Assembly (NCBI GenBank): GCA_938085045.1
Contig: CALKGI010000295.1
Location: 1-37,897, forward strand
Reading direction: 5' to 3'
Origin: an uncultured Alteromonadaceae bacterium
GTDB lineage: Bacteria > Pseudomonadota > Gammaproteobacteria > Enterobacterales > Alteromonadaceae
Length of the DNA stretch: 37,897 bases
Shown here: positions 24,416 through 33,994 of the stretch, piece after piece
Layout: each line of letters opens with the position of its first letter
Position numbering within the stretch: the stretch's first letter is position 1
Notes under the pieces: generated by a model
The model's database searches: none
What the model was told of the DNA's origin: nothing
What the model saw: the letters and a program-made list of their open reading frames with translations, nothing else
Program-made: the position numbers and the translations under genes

Positions 24416-25045
24416 CTAATTAGCTTTCCCCCAGCGCTTGTTTACTGCTGCTATCAGTTTATCTTGAATTTTGCCTTTAGAGGTCTTAGTGCGAACAGCA
24501 TCAATAAGTAATTTGTAATCAACATCACTTGTTTGTGAATAATACTGACGCATAAAGCCGTCGAAGAAAACTAACCATAAACGCTGCGCCTTACGTAAAT
24601 CTGATTGAAAACTGTATGCCTTGATGTTGTCACTATTTTCTTTTAAGGCTTTTATGTAAGCTTTTCGGTGTGCCTCATTTTTGACGCTTTGTGGATGCAT
24701 TCCAGATATAGACCACTCGCCCTTTGCAGTAGGTGGCGCAAGGTTGAGATACAGCTCTTTTTTGGGAGCGTTTGTTGTATGCAGTATCAGCAATTCAAAC
24801 CCTTTTAGCCAGGCAGATAAAAAAGTATGCCTGTTATCTAGGGTATCAGTCGTGTCTGCACTAATTTTGACCAACGCCATGGGCAGGAACAAATCAAAAG
24901 AGGCTTTTTTGGTCGTCATTAAAACAGTTAAATCTGTTATGGCCTTTTGTGTCGCAATTTGTAAATTATTGTTTGCCCCTAACGAGTGGGCACTCATCAT
25001 AAGCAATGCGATGAACAGGATATAACTAGTTAATAGCTGTTTCAT
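24416..25045 (-). CDS. Exported protein of unknown function, downstream partner of the Rhs-like gene
   Basis: A 209-residue protein with signal peptide MKQLLTSYILFIALLMMSAHSLG; GGAG lies 7 nt before the ATG. The mature part is helical, rich in Lys and aromatic residues, with FLSAWLKGFELLIL and RLWLVFFDGFMRQYY and no Cys. No family recognised. It lies 21 bp after the stop of the Rhs/YD-repeat gene on the same strand, so it is likely co-transcribed. Genes in this position next to Rhs proteins often encode immunity or chaperone-like partners; an exported form would suit a periplasm-acting toxin. That is inference only. Confidence 0.6.
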   Translation of the reverse strand: MKQLLTSYILFIALLMMSAHSLGANNNLQIATQKAITDLTVLMTTKKASFDLFLPMALVKISADTTDTLDNRHTFLSAWLKGFELLILHTTNAPKKELYLNLAPPTAKGEWSISGMHPQSVKNEAHRKAYIKALKENSDNIKAYSFQSDLRKAQRLWLVFFDGFMRQYYSQTSDVDYKLLIDAVRTKTSKGKIQDKLIAAVNKRWGKAN

Positions 25046-25066
25046 TATTTTTCTCCAAAAGCGGGT

Positions 25067-27535
25067 CTACAGTGGGCAAACATATGCTGGACCATTCAGC
25101 GTTGTTGTTGGGCACAATAAAGCAGCTGAAAATGTTATGTAAGGCGCGCCATCACCTCCTTTGGAAATGCTTACTTTACCAGAATCATCAGTTTGGGCAA
25201 AAAATGTTGAAGTTGAGTATTGCTTTGGCAAGCCATCAATTCCATAAAAAATATGCGGTATATTCCATTCAAAAGTACCATCTCTATAATCCAAATGCCC
25301 ATCAGTCTTCAATAAAATCAAATCAGTTCCACTGACCTTAGTGCCAAACCCCTGCGTCCAACCTGCATCGGCTGGTAAAATATTGCCAGCATAATGAGGC
25401 GTCAAGTGCATGTTTAATAAATAACCAGTGCCATAACCAAGAGTGACACCTTCTTGCATTTTAATATTAGCGAATGAAACCGTGTCCGGGAGTAAATATA
25501 TATCAGCTAACCTACCAGCAGAAGGTCGCCCATACTCATGGTATATATTTGTTTGAGTCCTTGCTACGTAGAGTGTGCCACTGGGTTCTATAACTTTAAA
25601 ATTGGCGGTTAGGGTTTGGTCACCGATTTTGCCAGTGATTAGCACTGTTGTTGCACGATCTGGTGCCCTAAAAAAGACGCCTCCAGTGTGAGTAGTGGTC
25701 AGAAAACCGCAATCCGTTAATGAACTGCATATTAATGACCATTGAATGGGCAAATCAGCATTTTCAATATCCAATGTTACTTGTTCCGCAACACCTATAA
25801 TATCTCTACTCCTATTTGGAGGCAATTCTGCTAGCGTTTGAGTGATTAATTTGTATTGTGCTTTTACATTAACGGACATAGCATCCCACACCGCATAACC
25901 GACACACTTACGACATTGCGCATTGGATTGCACTGAATGACTGCCTGATTGAGTAAAGGTATGCGTAAAATAACCACTGTCACTTAACCCCACGTTAACA
26001 CCATCAACAACAAAGCTGTATGTCGGTTCACATTCGCTTCCTGCGACAGCAAATGCTGAGAAGACGTATGGTATACCGACTGTTATCGTGCTGGCGTCAT
26101 CAAGTATTACGCCATGAAGGTAACAGTCTTGGTTTACACCACCAGCTTCGCCATCGTCACCTAGAGAACAATTAACCAAGCTGTATTCGCTTGGCGTGAA
26201 CTGGCTATTACTGGGTTTATCGTGTTCAAGCTGTTGGTGTTTGATGGTAGATTTTGCGTCGCGCAAACGTCTGCGTTGTTTTGTCGATTGAAAACCTGTG
26301 TCAGGCGCGTTGATTTCGCCGGGTAAAGGCACTAAAAATTTGTTTAATGCATCATGCCAAATCACCGATTGCCAAGGCGAGCCTGTCATGCGGGCGTATT
26401 GTAATTGGGCTTGCGTCTGATTGTGGGCTGTGACTTGCGCTCGGTTGCTTCGTTCGCCTTTGGTTCTGTCATCTAACTGCAAGCGAATGCCTTCTTCACC
26501 TTTTTGATAGGCGTAGTTAACTTGGCCTGTTTGGCTGTCATTTACATTGGTTAATCTTTCGTGGCTGTCATATTGATATTCAGTGGTGTTTTCACCTTTG
26601 GTGATGGTTTTTGGATTGCCTTTGGCGGTGTATTTAATGGTCATTGGCGTTTGACCTTGGTCTGTGATTGCCATGACTTGATTATTAGCGTTTAAACTTA
26701 TTTTATTGCTGTGACCAATAGCTGCACCTGCTAAGTATTTCTTAGTTTCTTTGAGGTTACCGACCCTGTCATAGAAGTAATCTACCGCGCTGGTGTCACT
26801 GCGTTTGGTGTGTTTTCTAAAGCCTAACTTATCGTATTGGTAGCTGTGGCTGGCGCCGTCTGGAAAAGTTACCTTGCTTAACTTACCAATAAGGTTGTAT
26901 TCGAACTTGGAGATTTGAGTATTCGCTTTTATTTGGGTTAACTGACCATTATTGTTGTAGGTGTACTCAGATGTAGTTGCCGCCAACCCCATCAGGCTTG
27001 TTGATTCGACCAGTACATCGCCATTGTTTGCATATTGATAAGTGCGAACAAATTTATCGGTTTTATGCCGAGTTAAATTGCCTCGGGCATCATAAGTGAA
27101 CTCAGTGTCACCAACCGACAGTAAACGCCCTGCATCATCGTATTGATAGCGGTGTTGTTGTAATTCTCGTTCCATATGAGTCGGCTGACCGTTAATGTCG
27201 TAACGGGCCGGCCTACCATTATCGTCGTATACTATTTTGGCTTGCAGTGCATCGCTTTGGCCCGGCTCTTTATGCCAAAGCTCCGCTACTTGATTGCGCT
27301 CGTTTAAGACTATTCGACTGGTAAAACCTGCATCGGTGGTGACTGAGGTAGTCACGCCCTTGGCGTTTTGTGCAAAGGTTGTTGTTTGGCCACTTTCATC
27401 AGTGACAAGGGTTTTATTGCCTTTGTAACTATAACGGAATTTGCGGGCGCGGATTTTCACCAAATCCCTATAAGTCTCACCACCCGGAGGATGGGGCGAG
27501 GTACGAGCCGTAGTTAGCGCTTGCGCGTAACCCAT
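25067..27535 (-). CDS. 5'-truncated Rhs/YD-repeat protein with Cys-rich C-terminal region
   Basis: An open frame of 822 codons. Residues about 30-350 hold many YD/Rhs repeats, such as YQYDDAGRLLSVGDTEFTYD, YQYANNGDVLVES and YFYDRVGNLKETKKYL. The usual core-to-toxin hallmark (DPxG after the core) is not seen. After a Lys/Arg-rich linker, the C-terminal about 400 residues contain two Ig/PKD-like stretches and nine cysteines, fitting a secreted domain of unknown role ending YVCPL. No signal peptide exists: the first 20 codons (MGYAQALTTARTSPHPPGGE) are read from a REP palindrome. The 5' part of a longer secreted Rhs gene was therefore probably replaced or lost. Expression from this start is uncertain. 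Confidence 0.75.
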   Translation of the reverse strand: MGYAQALTTARTSPHPPGGETYRDLVKIRARKFRYSYKGNKTLVTDESGQTTTFAQNAKGVTTSVTTDAGFTSRIVLNERNQVAELWHKEPGQSDALQAKIVYDDNGRPARYDINGQPTHMERELQQHRYQYDDAGRLLSVGDTEFTYDARGNLTRHKTDKFVRTYQYANNGDVLVESTSLMGLAATTSEYTYNNNGQLTQIKANTQISKFEYNLIGKLSKVTFPDGASHSYQYDKLGFRKHTKRSDTSAVDYFYDRVGNLKETKKYLAGAAIGHSNKISLNANNQVMAITDQGQTPMTIKYTAKGNPKTITKGENTTEYQYDSHERLTNVNDSQTGQVNYAYQKGEEGIRLQLDDRTKGERSNRAQVTAHNQTQAQLQYARMTGSPWQSVIWHDALNKFLVPLPGEINAPDTGFQSTKQRRRLRDAKSTIKHQQLEHDKPSNSQFTPSEYSLVNCSLGDDGEAGGVNQDCYLHGVILDDASTITVGIPYVFSAFAVAGSECEPTYSFVVDGVNVGLSDSGYFTHTFTQSGSHSVQSNAQCRKCVGYAVWDAMSVNVKAQYKLITQTLAELPPNRSRDIIGVAEQVTLDIENADLPIQWSLICSSLTDCGFLTTTHTGGVFFRAPDRATTVLITGKIGDQTLTANFKVIEPSGTLYVARTQTNIYHEYGRPSAGRLADIYLLPDTVSFANIKMQEGVTLGYGTGYLLNMHLTPHYAGNILPADAGWTQGFGTKVSGTDLILLKTDGHLDYRDGTFEWNIPHIFYGIDGLPKQYSTSTFFAQTDDSGKVSISKGGDGAPYITFSAALLCPTTTLNGPAYVCPL

Positions 27536-27705
27536 CGGTTACACGTCGTTAATCGCCAAAGCATTGTTGCATGAATAGCGGTTTCATCAATAATTTTGGA
27601 ACTGGCAATTTGGTTTCAATCACAGTTTGGCGATGGGTTATGCTATCGCCCGATGGGTTACGGCTCGTTTCTCGCCTAACCCATCCTCCGGTGTGGGGGC
27701 ATTTA
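27481..27705. repeat. BIME: two inverted REP copies (GATGGGTTACG / CGTAACCCATC type)
   Basis: At 27481-27535 the strand reads CCCGGAGGATGGGGCGAGGT..ACGAGCCGTA..GTAACCCATCGG. At 27645-27705 its inverted partner reads CCCGATGGGTTACGGCTCGT..CTCGCCTAACCCATCCTCCGG. Both match the common gammaproteobacterial REP form. About 100 bp, including TGGCGATGGGTTATGC, lie between them. The left copy supplies the first 20 codons of the Rhs frame. The right copy lies about 110 bp upstream of the metallopeptidase start. Confidence 0.75.
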
Positions 27706-27814
27706 AACCTTTTGCAACATACTCAATGAAACTTACGGCCTCCTTGCTCCACCTCTTAACAAACCCTTCTCGCGCGGTTACAATACCCTCACAATAAAAA
27801 ACAGGCTACGCTGC

Positions 27815-28795
27815 ATGAAAATCAATACTTTCACCTTTATTTCCATCCTCACACTTTTATTATTCTCCACCTCCCTATTCGCCAACGTAAAAATCACCGA
27901 TACCACCACAGTAGTTTTTGCCACCGTCGAACAAGGCAAAGCATTACTAGGTAAAAAAGATGACTTCGTTTCGCGTCTGAGCCCCTTTGACCGAGCAGCT
28001 CGTTTAAAGACCGACAAACCGGTATCAACAGAAAAATACCTAGAATTTGTTAAAAGCTCAGTGCTCCCATGGACTGATAAAGACAAAGCTCAGCTAACCA
28101 AAGCTTATGAACAAGTGGGTAAATCACTAAAGGGTTATTCGCTGCCTTTACCTAAACAAATAATGATGATTAAAACCAGCGGTAACGAAGAAGCTCACGC
28201 CGCCTACACCCGTGCCAATGCCATTATGTTTGGTAAATCTCAATTGGCTTACGATGAAGGTCGAATGCAATACCTGTTATTTCATGAGCTTTTTCATGTG
28301 CTTTCTCGTGCCGACAGTGAATTGAAACACAACCTTTACCGCGTTATTGGTTTTCATCAAGCCAACGATTTGCAGTTTCCTAAGAGTCTAAAAGAGATAA
28401 AACTCACCAACCCAGATGCCCCCATTAACGATCACTATATTCAACTGATGCACGACAACAAATTGATTAAAACCGTGCCTGTTTTATTCTCTAAGTCAGC
28501 CAATTATGATATGAAAAAAGGCGGTGAGTTCTTCAATTATTTGAGCTTTAAATTGCTGGTCGTTGATCACGATGTTAAAAGCGGGCAAATGACGCCAGTG
28601 ATGATTAATGGCAAACCTGTGTTACTTTCTGCCAAAGACGTGCCTGACTTTAGCAAGCAAATTGGTCAGAACACCGGTTATATCATTCATCCCGAAGAGA
28701 TTTTGGCCGACAATTTTTCATTTTTAATGACCAAACGTCCAGAGCTTAAAAGCCCGCAAATTGTTAAAAAAATCAAACAAATTTTGGAGCCGTAA
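27815..28795 (+). CDS. Secreted HExxH metallopeptidase-like protein of unknown family
   Basis: A 326-residue protein with signal peptide MKINTFTFISILTLLLFSTSLFA. A zinc-binding HELFH motif occupies residues 157-161 inside YLLFHELFHVLSR. A gluzincin-type third ligand is likely E295 in HPEEILADNFSFL, with the E-x-x-A-D pattern. Residues between are hydrophilic with some aromatic segments. It matches no named peptidase family I recognise, and proteolysis is predicted from the motif only. The redoxin gene starts 5 nt after its stop, so they form a pair. The ribosome site is weak; the promoter must lie next to the BIME. Confidence 0.78.
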   Translation: MKINTFTFISILTLLLFSTSLFANVKITDTTTVVFATVEQGKALLGKKDDFVSRLSPFDRAARLKTDKPVSTEKYLEFVKSSVLPWTDKDKAQLTKAYEQVGKSLKGYSLPLPKQIMMIKTSGNEEAHAAYTRANAIMFGKSQLAYDEGRMQYLLFHELFHVLSRADSELKHNLYRVIGFHQANDLQFPKSLKEIKLTNPDAPINDHYIQLMHDNKLIKTVPVLFSKSANYDMKKGGEFFNYLSFKLLVVDHDVKSGQMTPVMINGKPVLLSAKDVPDFSKQIGQNTGYIIHPEEILADNFSFLMTKRPELKSPQIVKKIKQILEP

Positions 28796-28800
28796 CCCCT

Positions 28801-29352
28801 ATGTCTTTAACACCTTCAACCATGCTGCCCCTGGGCACCGAAGCGCCACAATTTAATTTACCCAATGGCGAGGGTGAACAATACAACCTCGACCAACTCG
28901 TTAAAACCAACGGATTACTGGTGGTATTTATGAGTAACCACTGCCCCTATGTGATTCATTTGGCTGAAGGTTTGGCGAAAATGAGTCGCGATATCAAAGA
29001 TTATGATGTTGGTATGGTGGGTATCAGTGCCAACGATGTTGATGCGTATCCTGCCGACTCGCCACAAAATATGGTCATAGAAGCGCAACAAAGAGGTTAT
29101 CAATTTCCTTATTTGTACGACCAAAGCCAACAAATAGCCAAAGCTTATGACGCGGCCTGCACTCCTGACTTTTATTTGTTCGACGGCAATAAAAAGCTGG
29201 TTTACCGTGGTCAATTTGACGATAGTCGTCCGGGTAATAATATCGCCGTTAGCGGTAGTCATATCTATAACGCCCTGCAAGCCCTCAAAAACAAAACAAC
29301 AATTGACCCGGCACAACAACCCAGTGTTGGCTGCAATATAAAGTGGCGTTAA
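28801..29352 (+). CDS. Thioredoxin-fold (redoxin/AhpC-TSA-like) protein
   Basis: A 183-residue thioredoxin-family protein without signal peptide. The active-site region is VVFMSNHCPYVIHL, with a single Cys (NHCPY) instead of CxxC. A second conserved segment is AACTPDFYLFDGNKKLVYRG, followed by FDDSRPGN and the end PSVGCNIKW. These blocks mark the widespread cytoplasmic redoxin subgroup whose peroxidase or reductase role is not well defined. The second Cys in AACTPDF and the third near the end (GCNIKW) may substitute for the resolving residue. It follows the HExxH gene by 5 nt. Confidence 0.85.
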   Translation: MSLTPSTMLPLGTEAPQFNLPNGEGEQYNLDQLVKTNGLLVVFMSNHCPYVIHLAEGLAKMSRDIKDYDVGMVGISANDVDAYPADSPQNMVIEAQQRGYQFPYLYDQSQQIAKAYDAACTPDFYLFDGNKKLVYRGQFDDSRPGNNIAVSGSHIYNALQALKNKTTIDPAQQPSVGCNIKWR

Positions 29353-29372
29353 TGCCTGCATTATCAGACAAA

Positions 29373-29405
29373 AAGGGCTTTTGAAACCAAGGCCCTTCAT
29401 TTTCT
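29373..29405 (+). terminator. Probable terminator after the redoxin gene
   Basis: AAGGGCTTT - TGAAACC - AAGGCCCTT forms a 9-bp stem with one G-T pair, starting about 20 bp after the stop and followed by CATTTTCTC, a weak T-run. It separates the redoxin unit from the response regulator at 29533. Confidence 0.55.
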
Positions 29406-29532
29406 CAACCCTACGTCCCCCAGAAGTAACTTTTTCTATGTTGCCCCCAGATAAAACCTCAATTTTGAACTAAGGTTAATCTAACTCAGCCCAGCAACGC
29501 TGGCTTAAAATGCAACAAGGGACCCATTCAAA

Positions 29533-30651
29533 TTGAGCGACAAATTAAGAGTGCTGTCGATTGATGACAACCACCAAAATTTAAACTTGCTTCAGCAATC
29601 GTTGGAGGTGCGTTTTGATGTTATTTCGTCAACCGGTGACGAACCAATAGGCGAATTAGTGCTCGATTGCGAACCGGACATTATTCTACTTGATATCATG
29701 CTAACCGATACCAGCGGTTACGATGTTTGTCGTGAATTGCGAGGCATGACCCTACCCAAACAAGTCATTGTCATTTTCATCTCATCGTTAAACTCTCTTG
29801 AAGACAAATTGAAAGCCTATGAAGTCGGTGGCGATGATTATATTTGCAAACCCGTCAATTTGGCCGAACTCGTATACAAACTCGAATCCTACCAAAAACG
29901 CATTCACCAGCAAAACGCGCTTGAACAACAAATCGAAGAAGCCTCTTTGGCCGCCTTTGCCTCTATGCAGCAATCAAGTGAGCTGGGGTTATTAATCGAA
30001 TTTTTCACTAATTCTTTGAACATCAACACTTTCGATGAATTATATGAAGCCACACGCAACGTCATTCACAGCTTTCGCTTGGTTTGTTCGGTAGAGTTTC
30101 GTACTGATCATCAAATCAAACAATACCCGCTTGATAACCTCAGCCAACTTGAATCAGAGATTTTGGAGCTAGGTAAACGCGCCAAACGTATTGTCCCTTT
30201 TGGCAAAAACATGCTGTTTAATTCACGTCAGTGTTCACTGTTAATCAAGCACCTGCCCAGCGATGAAACCCTATTAGGCCGAGTAAAAGACCATATGGTT
30301 ATTTTGCTAGAGATCATTAATAGCCGAATATTGTATATTGAAAATGAAGAAAACCGTCTCACAGAACGGCAATCGGCCATATCCGCATTAAAGGCAGGCA
30401 TTAACGACAACTTCAACCAAGTCAATGTTGAGGTATGCCAATTAGAAGATCAACTCGCTGTGGTGTTTGATGAACTAGGACAATCATTGCGTAACAAACT
30501 AGACAATATCGGTATGAACCCCGCGCTTGAGTCAGAAGTGACGACCATTTTGGCACAAACCAAAAATCAATTAGACACCCTAATGGCGTCGTCAATCAAC
30601 ATCGATGACAAACTCAATACCATAAGCCAACTGCTGCAAGACATAGATTAG
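29533..30651 (+). CDS. Response regulator: receiver plus GAF-like/coiled-coil output region
   Basis: A 372-residue protein from a TTG start at 29533 (AAGGGA 10 nt before). The receiver domain (1-125) has DD 11-12, D54 as phospho-acceptor, S84 and K106. A helical linker (AFASMQQSSELGLLIEFFTN) leads to a GAF-like region (about 160-270) and a C-terminal coiled coil. There is no DNA-binding or cyclase motif, so it signals through protein contacts. The hybrid kinase gene starts 8 nt after its stop, making it the likely partner. The TTG start is a feature of this gene; no nearby ATG in frame gives a complete receiver. Confidence 0.85.
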   Translation: MSDKLRVLSIDDNHQNLNLLQQSLEVRFDVISSTGDEPIGELVLDCEPDIILLDIMLTDTSGYDVCRELRGMTLPKQVIVIFISSLNSLEDKLKAYEVGGDDYICKPVNLAELVYKLESYQKRIHQQNALEQQIEEASLAAFASMQQSSELGLLIEFFTNSLNINTFDELYEATRNVIHSFRLVCSVEFRTDHQIKQYPLDNLSQLESEILELGKRAKRIVPFGKNMLFNSRQCSLLIKHLPSDETLLGRVKDHMVILLEIINSRILYIENEENRLTERQSAISALKAGINDNFNQVNVEVCQLEDQLAVVFDELGQSLRNKLDNIGMNPALESEVTTILAQTKNQLDTLMASSINIDDKLNTISQLLQDID

Positions 30652-30659
30652 GGCGCTCG

Positions 30660-33600
30660 ATGATTGATTTAAATTCACTAATGATATTATTATTGGGCAT
30701 CATCATCGGTGTCATAACCTGCTTTGTGCTGCTTAAATTGCCACTGTTTGCCACGACTCGTCATATTCTCAACAAAGCCCAAATTAAAGCCATTGGCCAT
30801 TCAAACACCGACGGATTTGTGATCATCGACCACAGTGGTCAAATCATTCATGTCAATCAGGCCATACTCGCCATTTTTGGTTATGAGCAACAAGAGCTGT
30901 TAACACAAAGCATCAGTATTTTGATGCAAGACAAAGATGCCAAGCAACACAACCAATATATCAATACATTCCTTGAAACAGGCATAACAAAGTTTATCGG
31001 CACAGAACGCCAAGTGACCGCCTGCAAAAAAGGCGGTATACGAATAAACATCAGTTTATCAATCAACGAGGTTATCGTCTCGAAAAAGACGTATTTTGTC
31101 GCTTTTATCCGAGATATCACCGACGAAGTACAGATGTATCGTCAAATAGAGTACCAACGCAACAAGTTTGAAACACTGTTCAATTACAGTCCCGACGGTA
31201 TCGTTTATGTTAACGAAAAGTCGCAAGTGCTCGACGCCAACGACAGTTTTTTAGCACTATTTGATGACGAGCTAGACAACATTCTTCATCAAAATGTTCG
31301 CAACCTCTATCAAGCTGACACGCCCGAGTTGAACCACATTAAAAAATTGTTGCAAGACATGGGAGAAGACTGGGGTCAAAGTGAAATGCTGGCCCGTCTT
31401 AATAGCCGGCTAAAACGCCGAGTAACCGTTATAGTGACAAGACAATCAGTGGTTGAGCACGATTCCACCATGGTGATTTATGTCTTTCGAGATATTTCAA
31501 AAGAACTCGACTTGATTGCCCATATTGCTGAGAAAAACCGCTCTCAGGAATTATCTGAGGCTATGGTAAAAATGGGCTATTGGCGTTTTGATGTGAAAAA
31601 AGGCCAGCTATGGTGCTCTAATCAAGTCTTTCAAATGCTCAAGTTACCTAGCCAAGCTAACAACATCGTCGACATTGACACTTTATACAAACTCATCGAC
31701 CCCTCAGGACAACAAACCGTTATTGATGCCATCCAAGGCAGTTTTGACCACTTAATGCCTTTATCGCTGTCGATCCCTATAAAAACCGTCAAAGGCGAGC
31801 TAAGGCACATCGTACTCAAGGGTATTTGCGAGGCATCACTGGGCGAATTAACCAGCATTTATGGCGTATTTCAGGATATTTCTGAGCAATTAGCCCAAGA
31901 AGAAAGTCTACGCCTGACCAAAGAACGTTTAGAGCAAAGCCAAGCATTCTCTAACATTGGCAACTGGCAATGGGATATTCAATCGGGCAATGTGTTCTGG
32001 TCAGAATTAACTTCACCAATGTTTGGCGAAAAACAACAAAGCCTCACTCGAGAATATGAACAGTTTATCTCTCAGGTTCACCCGGGTGATAAAAACGCTT
32101 TGCTTGCGGCCATCAGCCGATGTACTGAGCAAGCCGAAAAGTTTGATATTGAGTTTAGGGTCATTTGGCCTGATGAATCCATTCACTGGCTACACCAACA
32201 AGGTGATGTTATTCGAGATGCCGATAGCATCGCTACCTCTATGATTGGCGTAGTTCAGAACATCACCGAACGTAAAGACAAAGAAACCGAATTACAACTA
32301 TTCAAACAGATTATCGAATCAAGCGATCAGGGCATTATGGTGGCAGATCACTTAGGTTATCTGATTTATGCCAACCCCGCTCACCAGCATAAATTCCGCC
32401 ACGCAGCCGATGTCTCTCAGTATCATTTTAGTGATTTTTTATCATTAGATTTTGATTCTTCAGTGCAAAACCTCGACATAGAACAGTCGTTGGCACAAAA
32501 AGGCAACTGGGCAGGTGAAATCCAATCAAGAAGAACCGACAACACAACTTTTCCGGCGCATGTCTCTCTTGGTCAATTTGAAGACCCTAGCAACAACTTC
32601 AAATATCGTTTCAGCATCAGTTACGATATTTCTGAGGACATTGCTCAAAACCAAAAAATCAAACAGGCCAAGCTCGACGCTGAGTCAGCCAACCGTGCAA
32701 AATCTGAGTTTTTGTCGAGCATGAGTCACGAATTACGCACCCCGCTCAATGCGGTACTAGGGTTTTCACAATTATTGCTCAGACAAAAAGAAGTTGAATT
32801 TACCAACCGGATAACCGGAAATATTGAGGCTATTTTTAAAGCAGGAGAACACCTGCTAACGCTCATCAACGGTATTTTAGATTTGGCCAAAATAGAATCG
32901 GGCAACCGGCCGCCAGAATGTAAAGCGGTCAACATCAAAGAAGTAATAGACGAAGCCATTCACCTGATCACCCCCCAAGCACAAGAAAGAGGCCTTAGCC
33001 TACAAACGCCTGAGGGCGGTAAAATTCCGGTGTTATTTAGCCAACGCAAGGTGCCTGTGGTTGACGGCGATTTCACTATGATCAAACAGGCATTGCTCAA
33101 CTACCTTAGCAATGCGATAAAATACAACAAAGAAAACGGTATTATCTTTGTCACCGTTGATGTTGATGACATTACGCAAACGACCCGTATCACCGTTTCA
33201 GACAACGGCATTGGCATTGCAGCAGATTCAATATGCGAGTTGTTCATTCCATTTAATCGCCTTGGCCTTGAAAACAGCAATATTCAAGGCACTGGCATTG
33301 GTCTTGCTATCACCAAGAAAAATATCGAAAACTTGAACGGTAGTGTTGGCGCGCAAAGTAAATTGGGTGCGGGGTCAAGTTTTTGGATTGAATTGCCCTA
33401 TATCAAATTAATCGCTTTAAACCAATCAACACCAACAGCACCTTCTGCCCCCCTGCTTAGTTCACTCAAACCCGCCGCCATCAATCTGACTGTCCTGTAC
33501 ATTGAAGACAATCTATCGAACATTGAGTTAATGCAGGGCTACTTTGAAGACATCACCACCGCCCGTTTAATTTGTGCTGAAAATGCTGAGCTGGGCATCA

Positions 33601-33860
33601 TTTATGCCGCCGAATACCAGCCTAACGTTGTCTTGATGGATTTGAATTTACCGGGAATGGACGGATATTCGGCGTTAAAACAACTAAAAGCTGACGCCCA
33701 ATTTAATCATACTGTGATGATTGCCGTGACTGCTGATGTGATGAACAAGACCAAAGACAAGGTCAAAGAATCTGGGTTTGACGAGTTTTTAAGTAAACCC
33801 ATCAGCTTTGATACCCTTCAAACCATGTTAAACAAATATCAGCTCAGCGCCACAGACTAG
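30660..33860 (+). CDS. Hybrid sensor histidine kinase with five PAS domains and a C-terminal receiver
   Basis: A 1066-residue inner-membrane kinase. One N-terminal helix (about 5-30) is followed by PAS domains at about 42-150, 165-275, 295-410, 425-540 and 550-670 (for example GIVYVNEKSQVLDANDSFL and GIMVADHLGYLIYANP). HisKA has H690 in SHELRTPLNAVLGF. HATPase has NYLSNAIKYN and GTGIGLAITKKN. The C-terminal receiver has D994 (LMDLNLPGMDG) and the KPIS lysine. It senses cytosolic or redox signals through PAS domains, as no large periplasmic loop exists. The receiver gene before it (29533) and the convergent lone receiver at 33995 are natural phosphorelay partners. Confidence 0.95.
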   Translation: MIDLNSLMILLLGIIIGVITCFVLLKLPLFATTRHILNKAQIKAIGHSNTDGFVIIDHSGQIIHVNQAILAIFGYEQQELLTQSISILMQDKDAKQHNQYINTFLETGITKFIGTERQVTACKKGGIRINISLSINEVIVSKKTYFVAFIRDITDEVQMYRQIEYQRNKFETLFNYSPDGIVYVNEKSQVLDANDSFLALFDDELDNILHQNVRNLYQADTPELNHIKKLLQDMGEDWGQSEMLARLNSRLKRRVTVIVTRQSVVEHDSTMVIYVFRDISKELDLIAHIAEKNRSQELSEAMVKMGYWRFDVKKGQLWCSNQVFQMLKLPSQANNIVDIDTLYKLIDPSGQQTVIDAIQGSFDHLMPLSLSIPIKTVKGELRHIVLKGICEASLGELTSIYGVFQDISEQLAQEESLRLTKERLEQSQAFSNIGNWQWDIQSGNVFWSELTSPMFGEKQQSLTREYEQFISQVHPGDKNALLAAISRCTEQAEKFDIEFRVIWPDESIHWLHQQGDVIRDADSIATSMIGVVQNITERKDKETELQLFKQIIESSDQGIMVADHLGYLIYANPAHQHKFRHAADVSQYHFSDFLSLDFDSSVQNLDIEQSLAQKGNWAGEIQSRRTDNTTFPAHVSLGQFEDPSNNFKYRFSISYDISEDIAQNQKIKQAKLDAESANRAKSEFLSSMSHELRTPLNAVLGFSQLLLRQKEVEFTNRITGNIEAIFKAGEHLLTLINGILDLAKIESGNRPPECKAVNIKEVIDEAIHLITPQAQERGLSLQTPEGGKIPVLFSQRKVPVVDGDFTMIKQALLNYLSNAIKYNKENGIIFVTVDVDDITQTTRITVSDNGIGIAADSICELFIPFNRLGLENSNIQGTGIGLAITKKNIENLNGSVGAQSKLGAGSSFWIELPYIKLIALNQSTPTAPSAPLLSSLKPAAINLTVLYIEDNLSNIELMQGYFEDITTARLICAENAELGIIYAAEYQPNVVLMDLNLPGMDGYSALKQLKADAQFNHTVMIAVTADVMNKTKDKVKESGFDEFLSKPISFDTLQTMLNKYQLSATD

Positions 33861-33994
33861 CGCGCCAAAGCCATTGTAATGAGGGGAGTTGTTTTTACCA
33901 ATTGCTTGGGGGGGATTATCGCCAATTCACAGTTTAAGCTAAATGAACCTACAGCTAAAAGCTAAAACCAGCGAGCTACAAATCTTCAATTCAT

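Noticed and set aside
27778..28086. Minus-strand frame of 102 codons upstream of the Rhs gene
   Set aside because: It overlaps the start and signal peptide of the HExxH gene in antisense and has no relation to Rhs sequence, so it is not the missing Rhs 5' end.
28915..29400. Minus-strand frame of 161 codons
   Set aside because: Antisense to the redoxin gene, which has clear family motifs; no ribosome site.
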